From Cohnella phaseoli (lineage in GTDB: Bacteria > Bacillota > Bacilli > Paenibacillales > Paenibacillaceae): a stretch of DNA of 64,000 bases. Below the pieces are notes generated by a model. The model worked only from the letters and a program-made list of their open reading frames with translations. It was not told the DNA's origin and searched no databases. Position numbers and translations under genes: made by a program. This document shows positions 26,190 through 33,872 of the stretch, piece by piece. The first letter of the stretch is position 1; each line of letters opens with the position of its first letter. The stretch lies in contig NZ_QRDZ01000010.1 in the NCBI RefSeq assembly GCF_003386235.1, positions 106,100 to 170,099 of the forward strand. Reading direction: 5' to 3'.

Positions 26190-28328
26190 ATGACAGAACA
26201 AACAACATTACTTAAGGAACAAGGCAATAATCGCGGAGCGTCCAAAGTGGCGGCGTTCTCTGGTATCTATAAATTTCTTGTGAGATTCCGGATTTGGATA
26301 CTTGCATTCCTTCTTGGACTTATGTCGCTTGTGGCTTTCGCAGCCTACTGGGTCAGCTCTCTTGATATTGAGAAGCTTGTCGTTCCAGTGTTAGCACCTA
26401 CTCAATTGATAGATAAGAATGGGGAGCCGAGCTCCCAGATGGTTTCCGTCAAAATCGAGCCCGTATCGATCGACCAAATTCCGCTACATATGCAGCAAGC
26501 CATCGTCGCCGTAGAGGATAAGCGGTATTACGATCATACCGGAGTGGACGCTTTCGGCATCATTCGAGCTGCATTCCGCAACGTGAAGGAAGGCGGCGCA
26601 GCACAAGGGGGAAGCACGATTACTCAGCAGCTCGCCAAGAACGTTTTTCTAACAGGGGAAAAAACGTTCTCGCGAAAGCTGACTGAAGCGGCCTATGCCC
26701 TCAAGATCGAATCTACTTATAACAAAGACCAGATTCTCGAAATGTACTTGAATCAAATTTACTTTGGAGAAGGCCAATGGGGAATACAGAGAGCCGCTAA
26801 GCGGTATTTCGGCAAAGAGACGAAGGACTTGACGTTATCCGAATCCGCCTTATTAGCCGCATTACCGAAAGCTCCCAGTCGTTATTCTCCGCTTAAGAAT
26901 AAGGAACTCGCATTGGAGCGAAGGGACCTTGTACTCAGCTTAATGCGAGATGGGGGCTTTATTTCGAATGTTGAGTATAACCAAGCGATCGTTGAGCCCG
27001 TTCAGGTACTTAAAGAAGCTCCCTTGGAACATCAAAATGATTTGCTGGGTCAATACGCTTCATATACAGACGAAGTGATCGATGAAGCCATTGAATTATA
27101 CGGATTTACCGAGCGCCAGTTGTTGGCAGGAAATCTTCTTATCTACACGGAACTAGATCCGATCGTTCAGAGTGCGATGGAAAATACGTATCGTAATGAA
27201 TCTCTGTTTCCCGATAGCGCCCCCGATCAACTCGTACAGAGCGGAGCGGTCATTATGGATCCTTCTACGGGTGGAGTTCGCGGAATCGTGGGGCAACGGG
27301 GCGAGCATGTATTTCGCGGTTTTAATCGTGCGACGCAGCTTGTAAGACAACCAGGCTCGGCATTCAAACCGCTGATGGTCTACGGACCTGCTTTGGAAAA
27401 CGGCTATGAGGCGAAGTCGATGCTGTACGATGGTCCGTTAGATATTAACGGTTATAAGCCGAATAATTCAGATCATCGAACTTTAGGGCAGGTATCGCTT
27501 CGGGATGCAGTTATTCATTCGAGGAATATTCCGGCAGTTTGGTTACTGAATGAGATCGGTCTGCAAACCGGAAAAACGTTTGTTGAGAAGCTCGATATCC
27601 CACTGGGCGAAGAAGATAATAACTTAAGTTTGGCGCTGGGAGGTCTTTCGCAAGGGTTATCCCCGCTTCAATTGGCGCAAGCCTACAGTGTTTTTCCTAA
27701 TCTAGGTACAATGGCTCCAGCTCATACGATAACCAAAATCACTACGACAGATGGACGAGTTTTAGCGGAAGCTAAACTCGAATCGGTGTCGGTTATGTTA
27801 CCGAATCATGCTTATGCCATGACAGAGCTTTTGGTCGATGTTGTGCGAGATGGAACAGGAAAGAACGCGGCTATGAATCGTCCGGTGGCAGGAAAGACGG
27901 GAACGACACAGCTTCCGCAAAATAAACAGTTCGCTGGGATTGCCGGAGGTTCCAAAGATGCATGGTTTGTCGGCTACACGCCGGAATTAGTTGGAGCGGT
28001 CTGGCTTGGTTATGACACTACGGATAGCAAGCATTATTTGACCACATCAGGTGGACAATATCCTGCTTTAATTTTCAAAGAGATGATGTCGTTGGCTTTA
28101 GAGGGTGTTCCAATCTCCGAGTTTAATCGTCCCGCGACTGGGCAAATAAGCAAAGGGAACGGTCCTAAAGAAAATATGAAAGGGGATAAGGGGAAAAAAG
28201 AAAAGGATAAGAAAGACAAAAAAGATAAGATCGATAAGAAAGATAAGATGGATAAGAAAGACAAAAAGGACAAGAAAGATAAGCAGAATATTGATAAAAA
28301 AGAACGGAAAGGGAAGAGAGAGGAGTAA
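26190..28328 (+). CDS. class A penicillin-binding protein (PBP1-type) with Lys/Asp-rich tail
   Basis: 712 residues. GGAGAAG before ATG 26190 sets the start. After a short cytoplasmic part and one membrane helix (about 36-60) comes the GT51 transglycosylase domain (EDKRYYDHTGVD with the catalytic Glu, GGSTITQQLAKN, RKLTEAAYALKIE, LNQIYFGEGQWGIQ). The transpeptidase domain has SAFK (Ser nucleophile in PGSAFKPL), HSRN as the SxN motif, and GKTGTT. It polymerises and cross-links peptidoglycan outside the membrane. The last 55 residues are a low-complexity run of KKDK-type repeats, strongly positive with alternating Asp, probably a wall- or teichoic-acid-binding tail. It is flanked by terminators, so it is a single-gene unit. 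Confidence 0.93.
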   Translation: MTEQTTLLKEQGNNRGASKVAAFSGIYKFLVRFRIWILAFLLGLMSLVAFAAYWVSSLDIEKLVVPVLAPTQLIDKNGEPSSQMVSVKIEPVSIDQIPLHMQQAIVAVEDKRYYDHTGVDAFGIIRAAFRNVKEGGAAQGGSTITQQLAKNVFLTGEKTFSRKLTEAAYALKIESTYNKDQILEMYLNQIYFGEGQWGIQRAAKRYFGKETKDLTLSESALLAALPKAPSRYSPLKNKELALERRDLVLSLMRDGGFISNVEYNQAIVEPVQVLKEAPLEHQNDLLGQYASYTDEVIDEAIELYGFTERQLLAGNLLIYTELDPIVQSAMENTYRNESLFPDSAPDQLVQSGAVIMDPSTGGVRGIVGQRGEHVFRGFNRATQLVRQPGSAFKPLMVYGPALENGYEAKSMLYDGPLDINGYKPNNSDHRTLGQVSLRDAVIHSRNIPAVWLLNEIGLQTGKTFVEKLDIPLGEEDNNLSLALGGLSQGLSPLQLAQAYSVFPNLGTMAPAHTITKITTTDGRVLAEAKLESVSVMLPNHAYAMTELLVDVVRDGTGKNAAMNRPVAGKTGTTQLPQNKQFAGIAGGSKDAWFVGYTPELVGAVWLGYDTTDSKHYLTTSGGQYPALIFKEMMSLALEGVPISEFNRPATGQISKGNGPKENMKGDKGKKEKDKKDKKDKIDKKDKMDKKDKKDKKDKQNIDKKERKGKREE
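28180..28320 (+). repeat. low-complexity Lys/Asp codon repeat in PBP tail
   Basis: Tandem imperfect repeats of GATAAGAAAGACAA-like units encode the KKDK/KDKK tail. The purine-only strand bias gives spurious Phe/Leu-rich open frames on the opposite strand, which are not genes. Confidence 0.85.
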
Positions 28329-28370
28329 ATAACGACTACGAGTCATATCAAAATGCACAACTAAAATAAG

Positions 28371-28406
28371 AGCGAGACGGTAGCCTTCACAGCCTCCTGT
28401 CTCGCT
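28371..28406 (+). terminator. hairpin terminator after PBP gene
   Basis: The stem AGCGAGACGG pairs with CCTGTCTCGCT around a loop of about 15 bases, followed by TTTGATT. The T-run is weak. Confidence 0.65.
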
Positions 28407-28511
28407 TTGATTAATCCTGTGAACCCTTATCCTTATGCGGATTTGGGCTGTTTGTGCGCAGTTCTTTTATTATTCTTTTATTGGACGAGCTTAAGATGAA
28501 GATAGAGAGAA

Positions 28512-28697
28512 ATGTTGGAAACCGGAGGACGGATTCGGGTATGGATGCGGGTGGCGCAAGCGGGAATCATTAGCGGTAAAGGGGGCGGGAAATTCGATCC
28601 CCATAATAAAGCCACACGCGCAGAAGCGTTGCAGATCATTTTGAATGTGTTGAAGCTCAACCCGCAATTGAAGGCACGGTTGGATTCGCTTAACTAA
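28512..28697 (+). pseudogene. C-terminal SLH-domain fragment
   Basis: Sixty-one codons encode the last part of an SLH domain: MRVAQAGIISGKGGGKFDP, TRAEALQIILNVLKLNPQLK, ending in RLDSLN and TAA. There is no signal peptide and no further SLH repeat, and no clear ribosome binding site precedes the ATG. The text from base 28440 upstream does not extend it in frame. It is the 3' relic of a lost SLH protein, with its own strong terminator still in place. The rest of 28407-28913 holds two terminators and the motif-A promoter. Confidence 0.7.
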
Positions 28698-28708
28698 TAG
28701 CATGAGAG

Positions 28709-28738
28709 ACCGCGAAGCCAAACGGCTTCGCGGTTTTT
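28709..28738 (+). terminator. strong rho-independent terminator after SLH fragment
   Basis: ACCGCGAAGCC, the loop AAAC, GGCTTCGCGGT and then TTTT form a perfect 11-bp GC-rich stem with a T-run. Confidence 0.92.
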
Positions 28739-28768
28739 CACGTCCGGCCCGTCGATCGTTTAGTAGAG

Positions 28769-28803
28769 CAACAGGCTGCCAGCACTACCGGCAGCCTGTT
28801 TGC
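28769..28803 (+). terminator. second hairpin, terminator-like
   Basis: The stem AACAGGCTGCC and GGCAGCCTGTT surround the loop AGCACTACC and are followed by TGC rather than a T-run. It could act on either strand. Confidence 0.6.
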
Positions 28804-28833
28804 TGTGTCTAAGCAGGAGATACGCAAGAAACC

Positions 28834-28888
28834 TAATAAAAGAACAAAATCGCACGATGTTAAACGCTTTCACCCGATTTTATACTGG
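28834..28888 (+). promoter_or_regulatory. motif A: regulon promoter of the GH28-like operon
   Basis: TAATAAAAG at 28834-28842, ATGTTAAACG in the -35 region (28857-28866) and TATACTGG at the -10 (28881-28888). The distance from the TAATAAAA box to the -10 is 47 bp, the same as in three other promoters of this locus. The -35 is poor, so an activator is expected. Confidence 0.75.
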
Positions 28889-28913
28889 GGATGACCATGA
28901 AGAAGGCCATAAA

Positions 28914-30323
28914 ATGAGCAATAGCAGAAAGGATGCTAATGGAATGGTTGTCAAAACGGTATACGCCAGCTCAGTCGCGACGTTGGACAGCAACGTTTTT
29001 ACGGGTGGCGGCACAAACGTCACGCGGCAGCTTCAGGAGGTTCTTGACAGAGCCCTAGTAGACGGAGGAATTCATCTGGTGATGGATGGCGCCGCGCTAG
29101 TGAGCGGACTTGTCGTTCACTCCAATACCACGATCGAATGTCTGACTAAAGACTGCGGTTTCTTTTTGGACGAACAGTCCAATTGCTCCATCGTTATTAA
29201 CGCCGACCGGGACAAAAAGGTGATCAAGAGTCGCAGCATCTCGCTGTTGGGCGGCACTTACAATCACAACGCCCAAAACCAGCTGCATCATGCCCCCACC
29301 GACCAGCGCGACCTTGTATTCGGTACGCCCGGTGAACCTGATTTTTTCGACGGCCGTTTGGTGATGGCGCTAGAGTTTTATGGCGTGGAGTATTTGACGA
29401 TCAAGGATATTACCATTCGCAACCAAAGATCCTGGGCAGCTATTATATGTAATTGGCGTCATGTGGTCGTGGAAAACGTGCATATTGATCTGATCGACCA
29501 CATGAGCGGACAGAATCAGGACGGCTTGCACTTTTGGGGGCCGGGGCGTTTCCTTACGGTCAAAAACCTCAGCGGACGTACGGGAGACGATATCCTTGCT
29601 CTTGCCCCGGATGAGCTTGATCGGGAATCGGATATTACCGATGTAGAAGTCGACGGGGTGTTCATGGACAATGTCGATCAGGGGATCCGCCTGCTCAGCA
29701 GGGCCAAGGGACGTCTCGACCGGGTGACTATCCGCAACGTCAGCGGGACCTACAAGTGCTTCGGATTCTATATCAATCCGTGGTTCAGCGAGGACTATGG
29801 GTCTTTCGGGAATATTGTGATTGAGAACGTCGATCTGCGTCAGTCGGAACCTAATTACCATTATACGAACCCATTCCTTTTCCGCATCGGTGGGAATATC
29901 GAATGTCTTACGCTCAAAAATATCCGGCATCATTTCCCGAGCGACGATCGTCCGATCGCCGAGATCGGCATTCCGTTTGTAGATAAAAAGAAAAACATTG
30001 AAAAAGGGCAGGGCCAGCACATTCATACAGTCATCATTGACGGCCTGACTATTCTGGAGGAAGGCGGCGCCACAGCCAACGCCGAGTATATCAAAGTGGC
30101 GGGCCCTGTGGAAAATCTGGTGCTGAAAAACGTCATGGCCGTACGGAAAAATGATGCGCCTTGCGGCAAAATCGTTTCCATTGACGAAGAAGCGGGAAGC
30201 GTTGAAAACCTTCTGATTGACGGGGTTTACAGCAAAGGGTATGAATGCTTCGCCGATACGCGAGGCAAAGCTTCCAACGTTGATATTCTGAATACGATAT
30301 GCGACGGCAAGCCTTTGAAGTGA
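28914..30323 (+). CDS. GH28-like right-handed beta-helix protein
   Basis: 469 residues, no signal peptide. The sequence is dominated by short repeats of the VxNVxI / LTVKNL type that form a right-handed parallel beta-helix. Two polygalacturonase (GH28) signature spots are visible: NQDG at 201-204 and TGDD at 223-226, which would supply the catalytic Asp residues, plus GIRLLSR in place of the substrate-binding RIK. The GHG motif with its His is missing, so it may be a divergent glycosidase or a lyase/epimerase on the same scaffold. As an intracellular protein it would act on imported oligosaccharides. It is preceded by motif A and has AGAAGG as ribosome binding site. It heads a run ending with the GH38 gene. 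Confidence 0.72.
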   Translation: MSNSRKDANGMVVKTVYASSVATLDSNVFTGGGTNVTRQLQEVLDRALVDGGIHLVMDGAALVSGLVVHSNTTIECLTKDCGFFLDEQSNCSIVINADRDKKVIKSRSISLLGGTYNHNAQNQLHHAPTDQRDLVFGTPGEPDFFDGRLVMALEFYGVEYLTIKDITIRNQRSWAAIICNWRHVVVENVHIDLIDHMSGQNQDGLHFWGPGRFLTVKNLSGRTGDDILALAPDELDRESDITDVEVDGVFMDNVDQGIRLLSRAKGRLDRVTIRNVSGTYKCFGFYINPWFSEDYGSFGNIVIENVDLRQSEPNYHYTNPFLFRIGGNIECLTLKNIRHHFPSDDRPIAEIGIPFVDKKKNIEKGQGQHIHTVIIDGLTILEEGGATANAEYIKVAGPVENLVLKNVMAVRKNDAPCGKIVSIDEEAGSVENLLIDGVYSKGYECFADTRGKASNVDILNTICDGKPLK

Positions 30324-30341
30324 GTAGGATCTGCCTTTTCG

Positions 30342-30366
30342 AAAGGGGCCATAGGTTGGCTCCTTT
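30342..30366 (+). terminator. weak hairpin between GH28-like and PLP genes
   Basis: AAAGGGGCC and GGCTCCTTT pair around a 7-base loop and are followed by GTTATA, not a T-run. It may attenuate rather than end the transcript into the next gene. Confidence 0.4.
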
Positions 30367-30413
30367 GTTATACGTAGGCTGCACACAAATTCGTTGGATA
30401 GAAGGTGTTTCGC

Positions 30414-31574
30414 GTGAGTGTTCATCCCGGCCAAGAAACGTGGAGCAAGGAAGATATTTGCGCGCATCTTGGAGACGATTACGACCGGTTTCTTGGGGCA
30501 ATCGTCCCGCCGATCTTTCAAAATTCACTTTTTACGAGGAAAACGGTTAATCACGGCTATACCTATACTCGCGTAACCAATCCCACGACCGAGATTGCGG
30601 AGACCAAAATCGCCGCTTTGGAGGAAGGGGAGGAAGCCAAATGTTTCGCTTCCGGCATGGCCGCGATCACATCGACTCTGATGAGTGTGTTGGAGCAAGG
30701 AAGCCATGTCCTATGTCCGAGAAGCGTCTACACGCCTACACGCGCTTTTCTGGAAAACTATATGCCCCGTTTCGGCGTGGAGGCGACCTTTGTCGAATCG
30801 GAGTCCGTGGAAGCGTTCGAGCGGGCGATTCGCCCGAATACGAAGGTGATTTTATTGGAGAGTCCGGTTTCCAACCTGTTCACGCTTCAGGACTTGGCGC
30901 AGTTGGCAGGGTTGGCTCGCGCGCACAACCTTACGACCATCATCGACAACACTTGGGCCACCCCCATGTATCAGAATCCGATTCGCTTAGGCATCGACCT
31001 GGTCGTTCATTCCGCCTCCAAATATATGGGAGGGCACAGCGATATCGTCGGAGGCGTCGTCGTCGGTCGGAAGGAGACCTTGACCGAAATCATGCATCGC
31101 GAGAGAGGCTTGTTCGGCGCGATCATGGACCCGCATCAGTCCTGGCTGCTGCTGCGCGGTCTCCGCACCCTACCGCTCAGGATGCGTCAGCATCAGGAAA
31201 GTGGGATGAAGGTGGCAAAGTTTCTCGAAGAACATCCGGCCGTGGAACGCGTATTTTACCCGGGCCTTCAGAGCCACCCGCAATTCGAGCTCGGCCGTAA
31301 ACAAATGTCCGGTTATTCCGGGCTGATGAGCTTCGTACCGAAGGGCAGCGTCGAGCAAATCAGGGCATTCATAAAGCAATTAAGCTTTTTCGAGGAGGGG
31401 CCGAGCTGGGGCGGATTCGAGAGCCTTATCAATTCTCCCGGAGTCGGGATCTCCGAGGAAGCTTCAAGCCTTACCGGCATTCCTTCGGGCCTGGTCCGAA
31501 TATCGGTAGGCTTGGAAAAGGCGGAGACGCTGATCGACGATCTGGATAGAGGCTTATTCGCAATGAAGGCTTAA
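30414..31574 (+). CDS. Cys/Met metabolism PLP-dependent enzyme (cystathionine synthase/lyase type)
   Basis: 386 residues of the gamma-family trans-sulfuration enzymes. Seen: YTRVTNPTTEIAETKIAALE near the N-terminus, FASGMAAI, DNTWATP, HSASKYMGGHSD with the PLP Lys near 203, and SWGGFESL near the C-terminus (the SLGG-like segment). GTG 30414 fits GAAGG; another GTG at 30405 lies inside that site. The family splits into cystathionine gamma-synthase, beta- and gamma-lyases and methionine gamma-lyase, which cannot be told apart here. Its place inside a glycan-utilisation operon rather than a methionine operon is unusual. Confidence 0.85.
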   Translation: MSVHPGQETWSKEDICAHLGDDYDRFLGAIVPPIFQNSLFTRKTVNHGYTYTRVTNPTTEIAETKIAALEEGEEAKCFASGMAAITSTLMSVLEQGSHVLCPRSVYTPTRAFLENYMPRFGVEATFVESESVEAFERAIRPNTKVILLESPVSNLFTLQDLAQLAGLARAHNLTTIIDNTWATPMYQNPIRLGIDLVVHSASKYMGGHSDIVGGVVVGRKETLTEIMHRERGLFGAIMDPHQSWLLLRGLRTLPLRMRQHQESGMKVAKFLEEHPAVERVFYPGLQSHPQFELGRKQMSGYSGLMSFVPKGSVEQIRAFIKQLSFFEEGPSWGGFESLINSPGVGISEEASSLTGIPSGLVRISVGLEKAETLIDDLDRGLFAMKA

Positions 31575-31616
31575 AACGGCTTCCGATTTATCGAGAATAA
31601 AAGAGCAAGGCAGGGG

Positions 31617-33032
31617 ATGAAGATGCTGATCGGGGGCGAAATGGCCCAATATCGGAATGAGATCGTCCATCACATTTCCGAATTAGTCAAAATACGAAGC
31701 GTTCAAGAGGAAGCCGAGCCCGGCAAGCCTTATGGCAGCGGGGTTAACCGGGCTTTAGAGTACATGCTCGAATTAGCGTGCTCGATGGGATTTGCGACTA
31801 AAAACGTTGACGGATATGCCGGCTATGCGGAATACGGGAGCGGCGAGCGAATGACGGCGGTTCTGGTTCATTTGGACACGGTTCACGAAGGAGAAGGCTG
31901 GACCTATCCGCCGTTCGGAGGCCTGATCGAGGAGGAGCGAATCGTCGGCAGAGGGGCATCCGACAACAAAGGACCGGCTGTTGTTGCGCTATATTGCTTG
32001 AAGGCCATTCGCGACCTTGGCCTTCCGATCCGCACCCGAATTCGAATCATCTTCGGAACGAACGAAGAAAGCGGAATGAAGGATATGGACTATTATTTCT
32101 CCAAAGAACCGCAACCGGACTTTGCCTTTGTGCCGGATGCAGGCTACCCGTTATTCAATGTAGAGATGGGCAACGCGATGATCCGGATCTCCCACACTCG
32201 GGATCGTCGTCAAGGGAGCGGCTCACTCCAAATCGACAGCCTGACGGGCGGGATGCCGCTGATTATGGCGCCGGAAAGGTGCGAAGTCCGGATCGCCTCC
32301 GGGCACGTCTCTGAAGGGAAATGGCACGAGTTGTTGAACCGTCGAACGAACCTGCAAGCGGAGATGGGAGCTGACGGGTATATCGCGATTACGGCAAACG
32401 GAAATACCGCTAACCAACCAAGCGGCAATGCAATTGCAGATATGATGGAATGGCTCGCCGGTCTCCCATTTAGAACCGATGCCGATCCGTTCATTCTCTT
32501 CCTGAACAAAAAGATCGGACATGACACAAGCGGGAAGGCGCTGGGCATCCACCGCAGCGACGAGGTTTCGGGACCGACGCTTGTCCTTCTCAAGCAAATT
32601 CTCACAGAAGGAGATACCCTGACTGCCATAATTAACGTTCGTTATCCGGTAACCGAGGATGGGGATCGGCTACTCGGCCTCGTCGCGGAGCAAGCTCAAT
32701 TGCATGGGCTGCAGATGACGATTACCCGGCATCTCCGTCCAGTGTATGTCTCTCCCGACCATCCCGTCGTTCGCACTTTAAGTCGAGTGTACGAACGTGC
32801 GACCGGAGAGAAGGCCGAGCTGTTAAAAATGGGAGCGGGCACGTATGCCCGAAAGCTGAAAAACAATGGCGTCGCCTTCGGTGCCGGACTGCCAGGCGGG
32901 GTCGATAACAACGTGCATCGGCCGGACGAGTTTGTCCGCATCGAGGATATGATGAAGCATGCGGACATCTGTCTACAGGGGTTATATGAATTAGCGATAC
33001 AAGAAATAAATCCGTCCCTTACACAAATTTAG
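31617..33032 (+). CDS. Sapep-family metallo-dipeptidase (M20)
   Basis: 471 residues, the usual length of Sapep/PepV dipeptidases. Metal ligands and catalytic residues are in place: His85-x-Asp87 in VLVHLDTV, ASDNKGP, NEESGMKD with the catalytic Glu pair, PDAGYP, and a distal His near the C-terminus (GGVDNNVHRPDEF). A lid domain (about 190-370) is inserted between, as in PepV. It hydrolyses dipeptides in the cytoplasm with Mn or Zn. The gene lies 42 bases after the PLP gene and 26 bases before the PhyH gene, so it is probably in one operon. What a dipeptidase does among glycosidases is unclear. Confidence 0.88.
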   Translation: MKMLIGGEMAQYRNEIVHHISELVKIRSVQEEAEPGKPYGSGVNRALEYMLELACSMGFATKNVDGYAGYAEYGSGERMTAVLVHLDTVHEGEGWTYPPFGGLIEEERIVGRGASDNKGPAVVALYCLKAIRDLGLPIRTRIRIIFGTNEESGMKDMDYYFSKEPQPDFAFVPDAGYPLFNVEMGNAMIRISHTRDRRQGSGSLQIDSLTGGMPLIMAPERCEVRIASGHVSEGKWHELLNRRTNLQAEMGADGYIAITANGNTANQPSGNAIADMMEWLAGLPFRTDADPFILFLNKKIGHDTSGKALGIHRSDEVSGPTLVLLKQILTEGDTLTAIINVRYPVTEDGDRLLGLVAEQAQLHGLQMTITRHLRPVYVSPDHPVVRTLSRVYERATGEKAELLKMGAGTYARKLKNNGVAFGAGLPGGVDNNVHRPDEFVRIEDMMKHADICLQGLYELAIQEINPSLTQI

Positions 33033-33058
33033 AAGATAATTTAGAGGAGATGATCGAC

Positions 33059-33871
33059 ATGAATTCCCACTTGATGCAAGCAAAGAAACATTACGATGAT
33101 TTAGGCTATGCGGTTTTTCCCGATGTTCTGGACGCGGAAATCGTCCGGGAAGCTCAGGAGCATATCGCTTGGCTAATGAAGAAGTATCCCGACAAGCGTC
33201 CCGAGCTGCTTACTCACGACTTGGTCGCCAAGGATCCGTTTTGGGTTCGCCTCATCAGCGACCCGCGTCTTTTGGACATTGTCGAGCAGTTCATCGGCCC
33301 CAACATAGCCTTATTCGCTTCCCACTACATTTGCAAGCCTCCGTACGAAGGTCGGCCCGTACTGTGGCATCAAGACGGAAGCTACTGGCCGCTCGAGCCT
33401 ATGGAGGTAGTTACCTTATGGCTTGCGGTAGACGATTCTGTAAGGGAGAACGGCTGCTTGCGGGTAATTCCCGGCACACATACGATGCAGCTGCAGCAGA
33501 TGCAGCAGAGGACGGACATCGACAACGTGCTCGATTCCGAGGTGGATCCTTCGCTTGTGGACGAAGCCAAAGCCGTCGACTTGATTTTGAAGGCGGGAAG
33601 CGTGTCCATTCATAATCCGAATATTATCCACGGCTCCGAAGCGAATCATTCCGCCATGAGGCGATGCGGATTAACGATTCGTTATATTCCGACGACGACG
33701 CAAATCAAGTCTAAGGGCCCGTGGGCGTCCGCCTTCTTGTTGCGAGGGGAAGCGGTACCGGGGATAAACACGTATTTACCTTACCCCAGGTACGTAGAGG
33801 GAGAGCATATGCCTTTTCGCGGCTGCGAGCAATGGCAGGGGCATTCGATGACTAAAGAAGGTGAAAAATGA
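33059..33871 (+). CDS. phytanoyl-CoA dioxygenase (PhyH) family protein
   Basis: 270 residues. A non-haem Fe(II)/2-oxoglutarate oxygenase fold is indicated by WHQDGSYW (His and Asp ligands), VTLWLAVDD, ENGCLRVIPGTH and the distal SIHNPNIIHGSEAN with the third His, followed by RCGLTIRY, whose Arg should bind 2-oxoglutarate. Bacterial PhyH proteins hydroxylate small molecules, and the substrate is rarely predictable. GAGGAG directly abuts the ATG at 33050, so ATG 33059 is preferred. It ends one base before the GH38 start and is therefore co-expressed with it. Confidence 0.86.
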   Translation: MNSHLMQAKKHYDDLGYAVFPDVLDAEIVREAQEHIAWLMKKYPDKRPELLTHDLVAKDPFWVRLISDPRLLDIVEQFIGPNIALFASHYICKPPYEGRPVLWHQDGSYWPLEPMEVVTLWLAVDDSVRENGCLRVIPGTHTMQLQQMQQRTDIDNVLDSEVDPSLVDEAKAVDLILKAGSVSIHNPNIIHGSEANHSAMRRCGLTIRYIPTTTQIKSKGPWASAFLLRGEAVPGINTYLPYPRYVEGEHMPFRGCEQWQGHSMTKEGEK

Positions 33872-33872
33872 G

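Noticed and set aside
28034..28358. Phe/Leu-rich - strand open frames that look like membrane proteins
   Set aside because: They arise from the purine-only Lys/Asp repeat of the PBP tail read backwards; no start site or homologue-like pattern.
29370..30521. Long - strand open frame (383 codons) opposite the GH28-like gene
   Set aside because: It is an antisense shadow of a strongly supported beta-helix protein and runs across the gap into the next gene. No motif or start site supports it.
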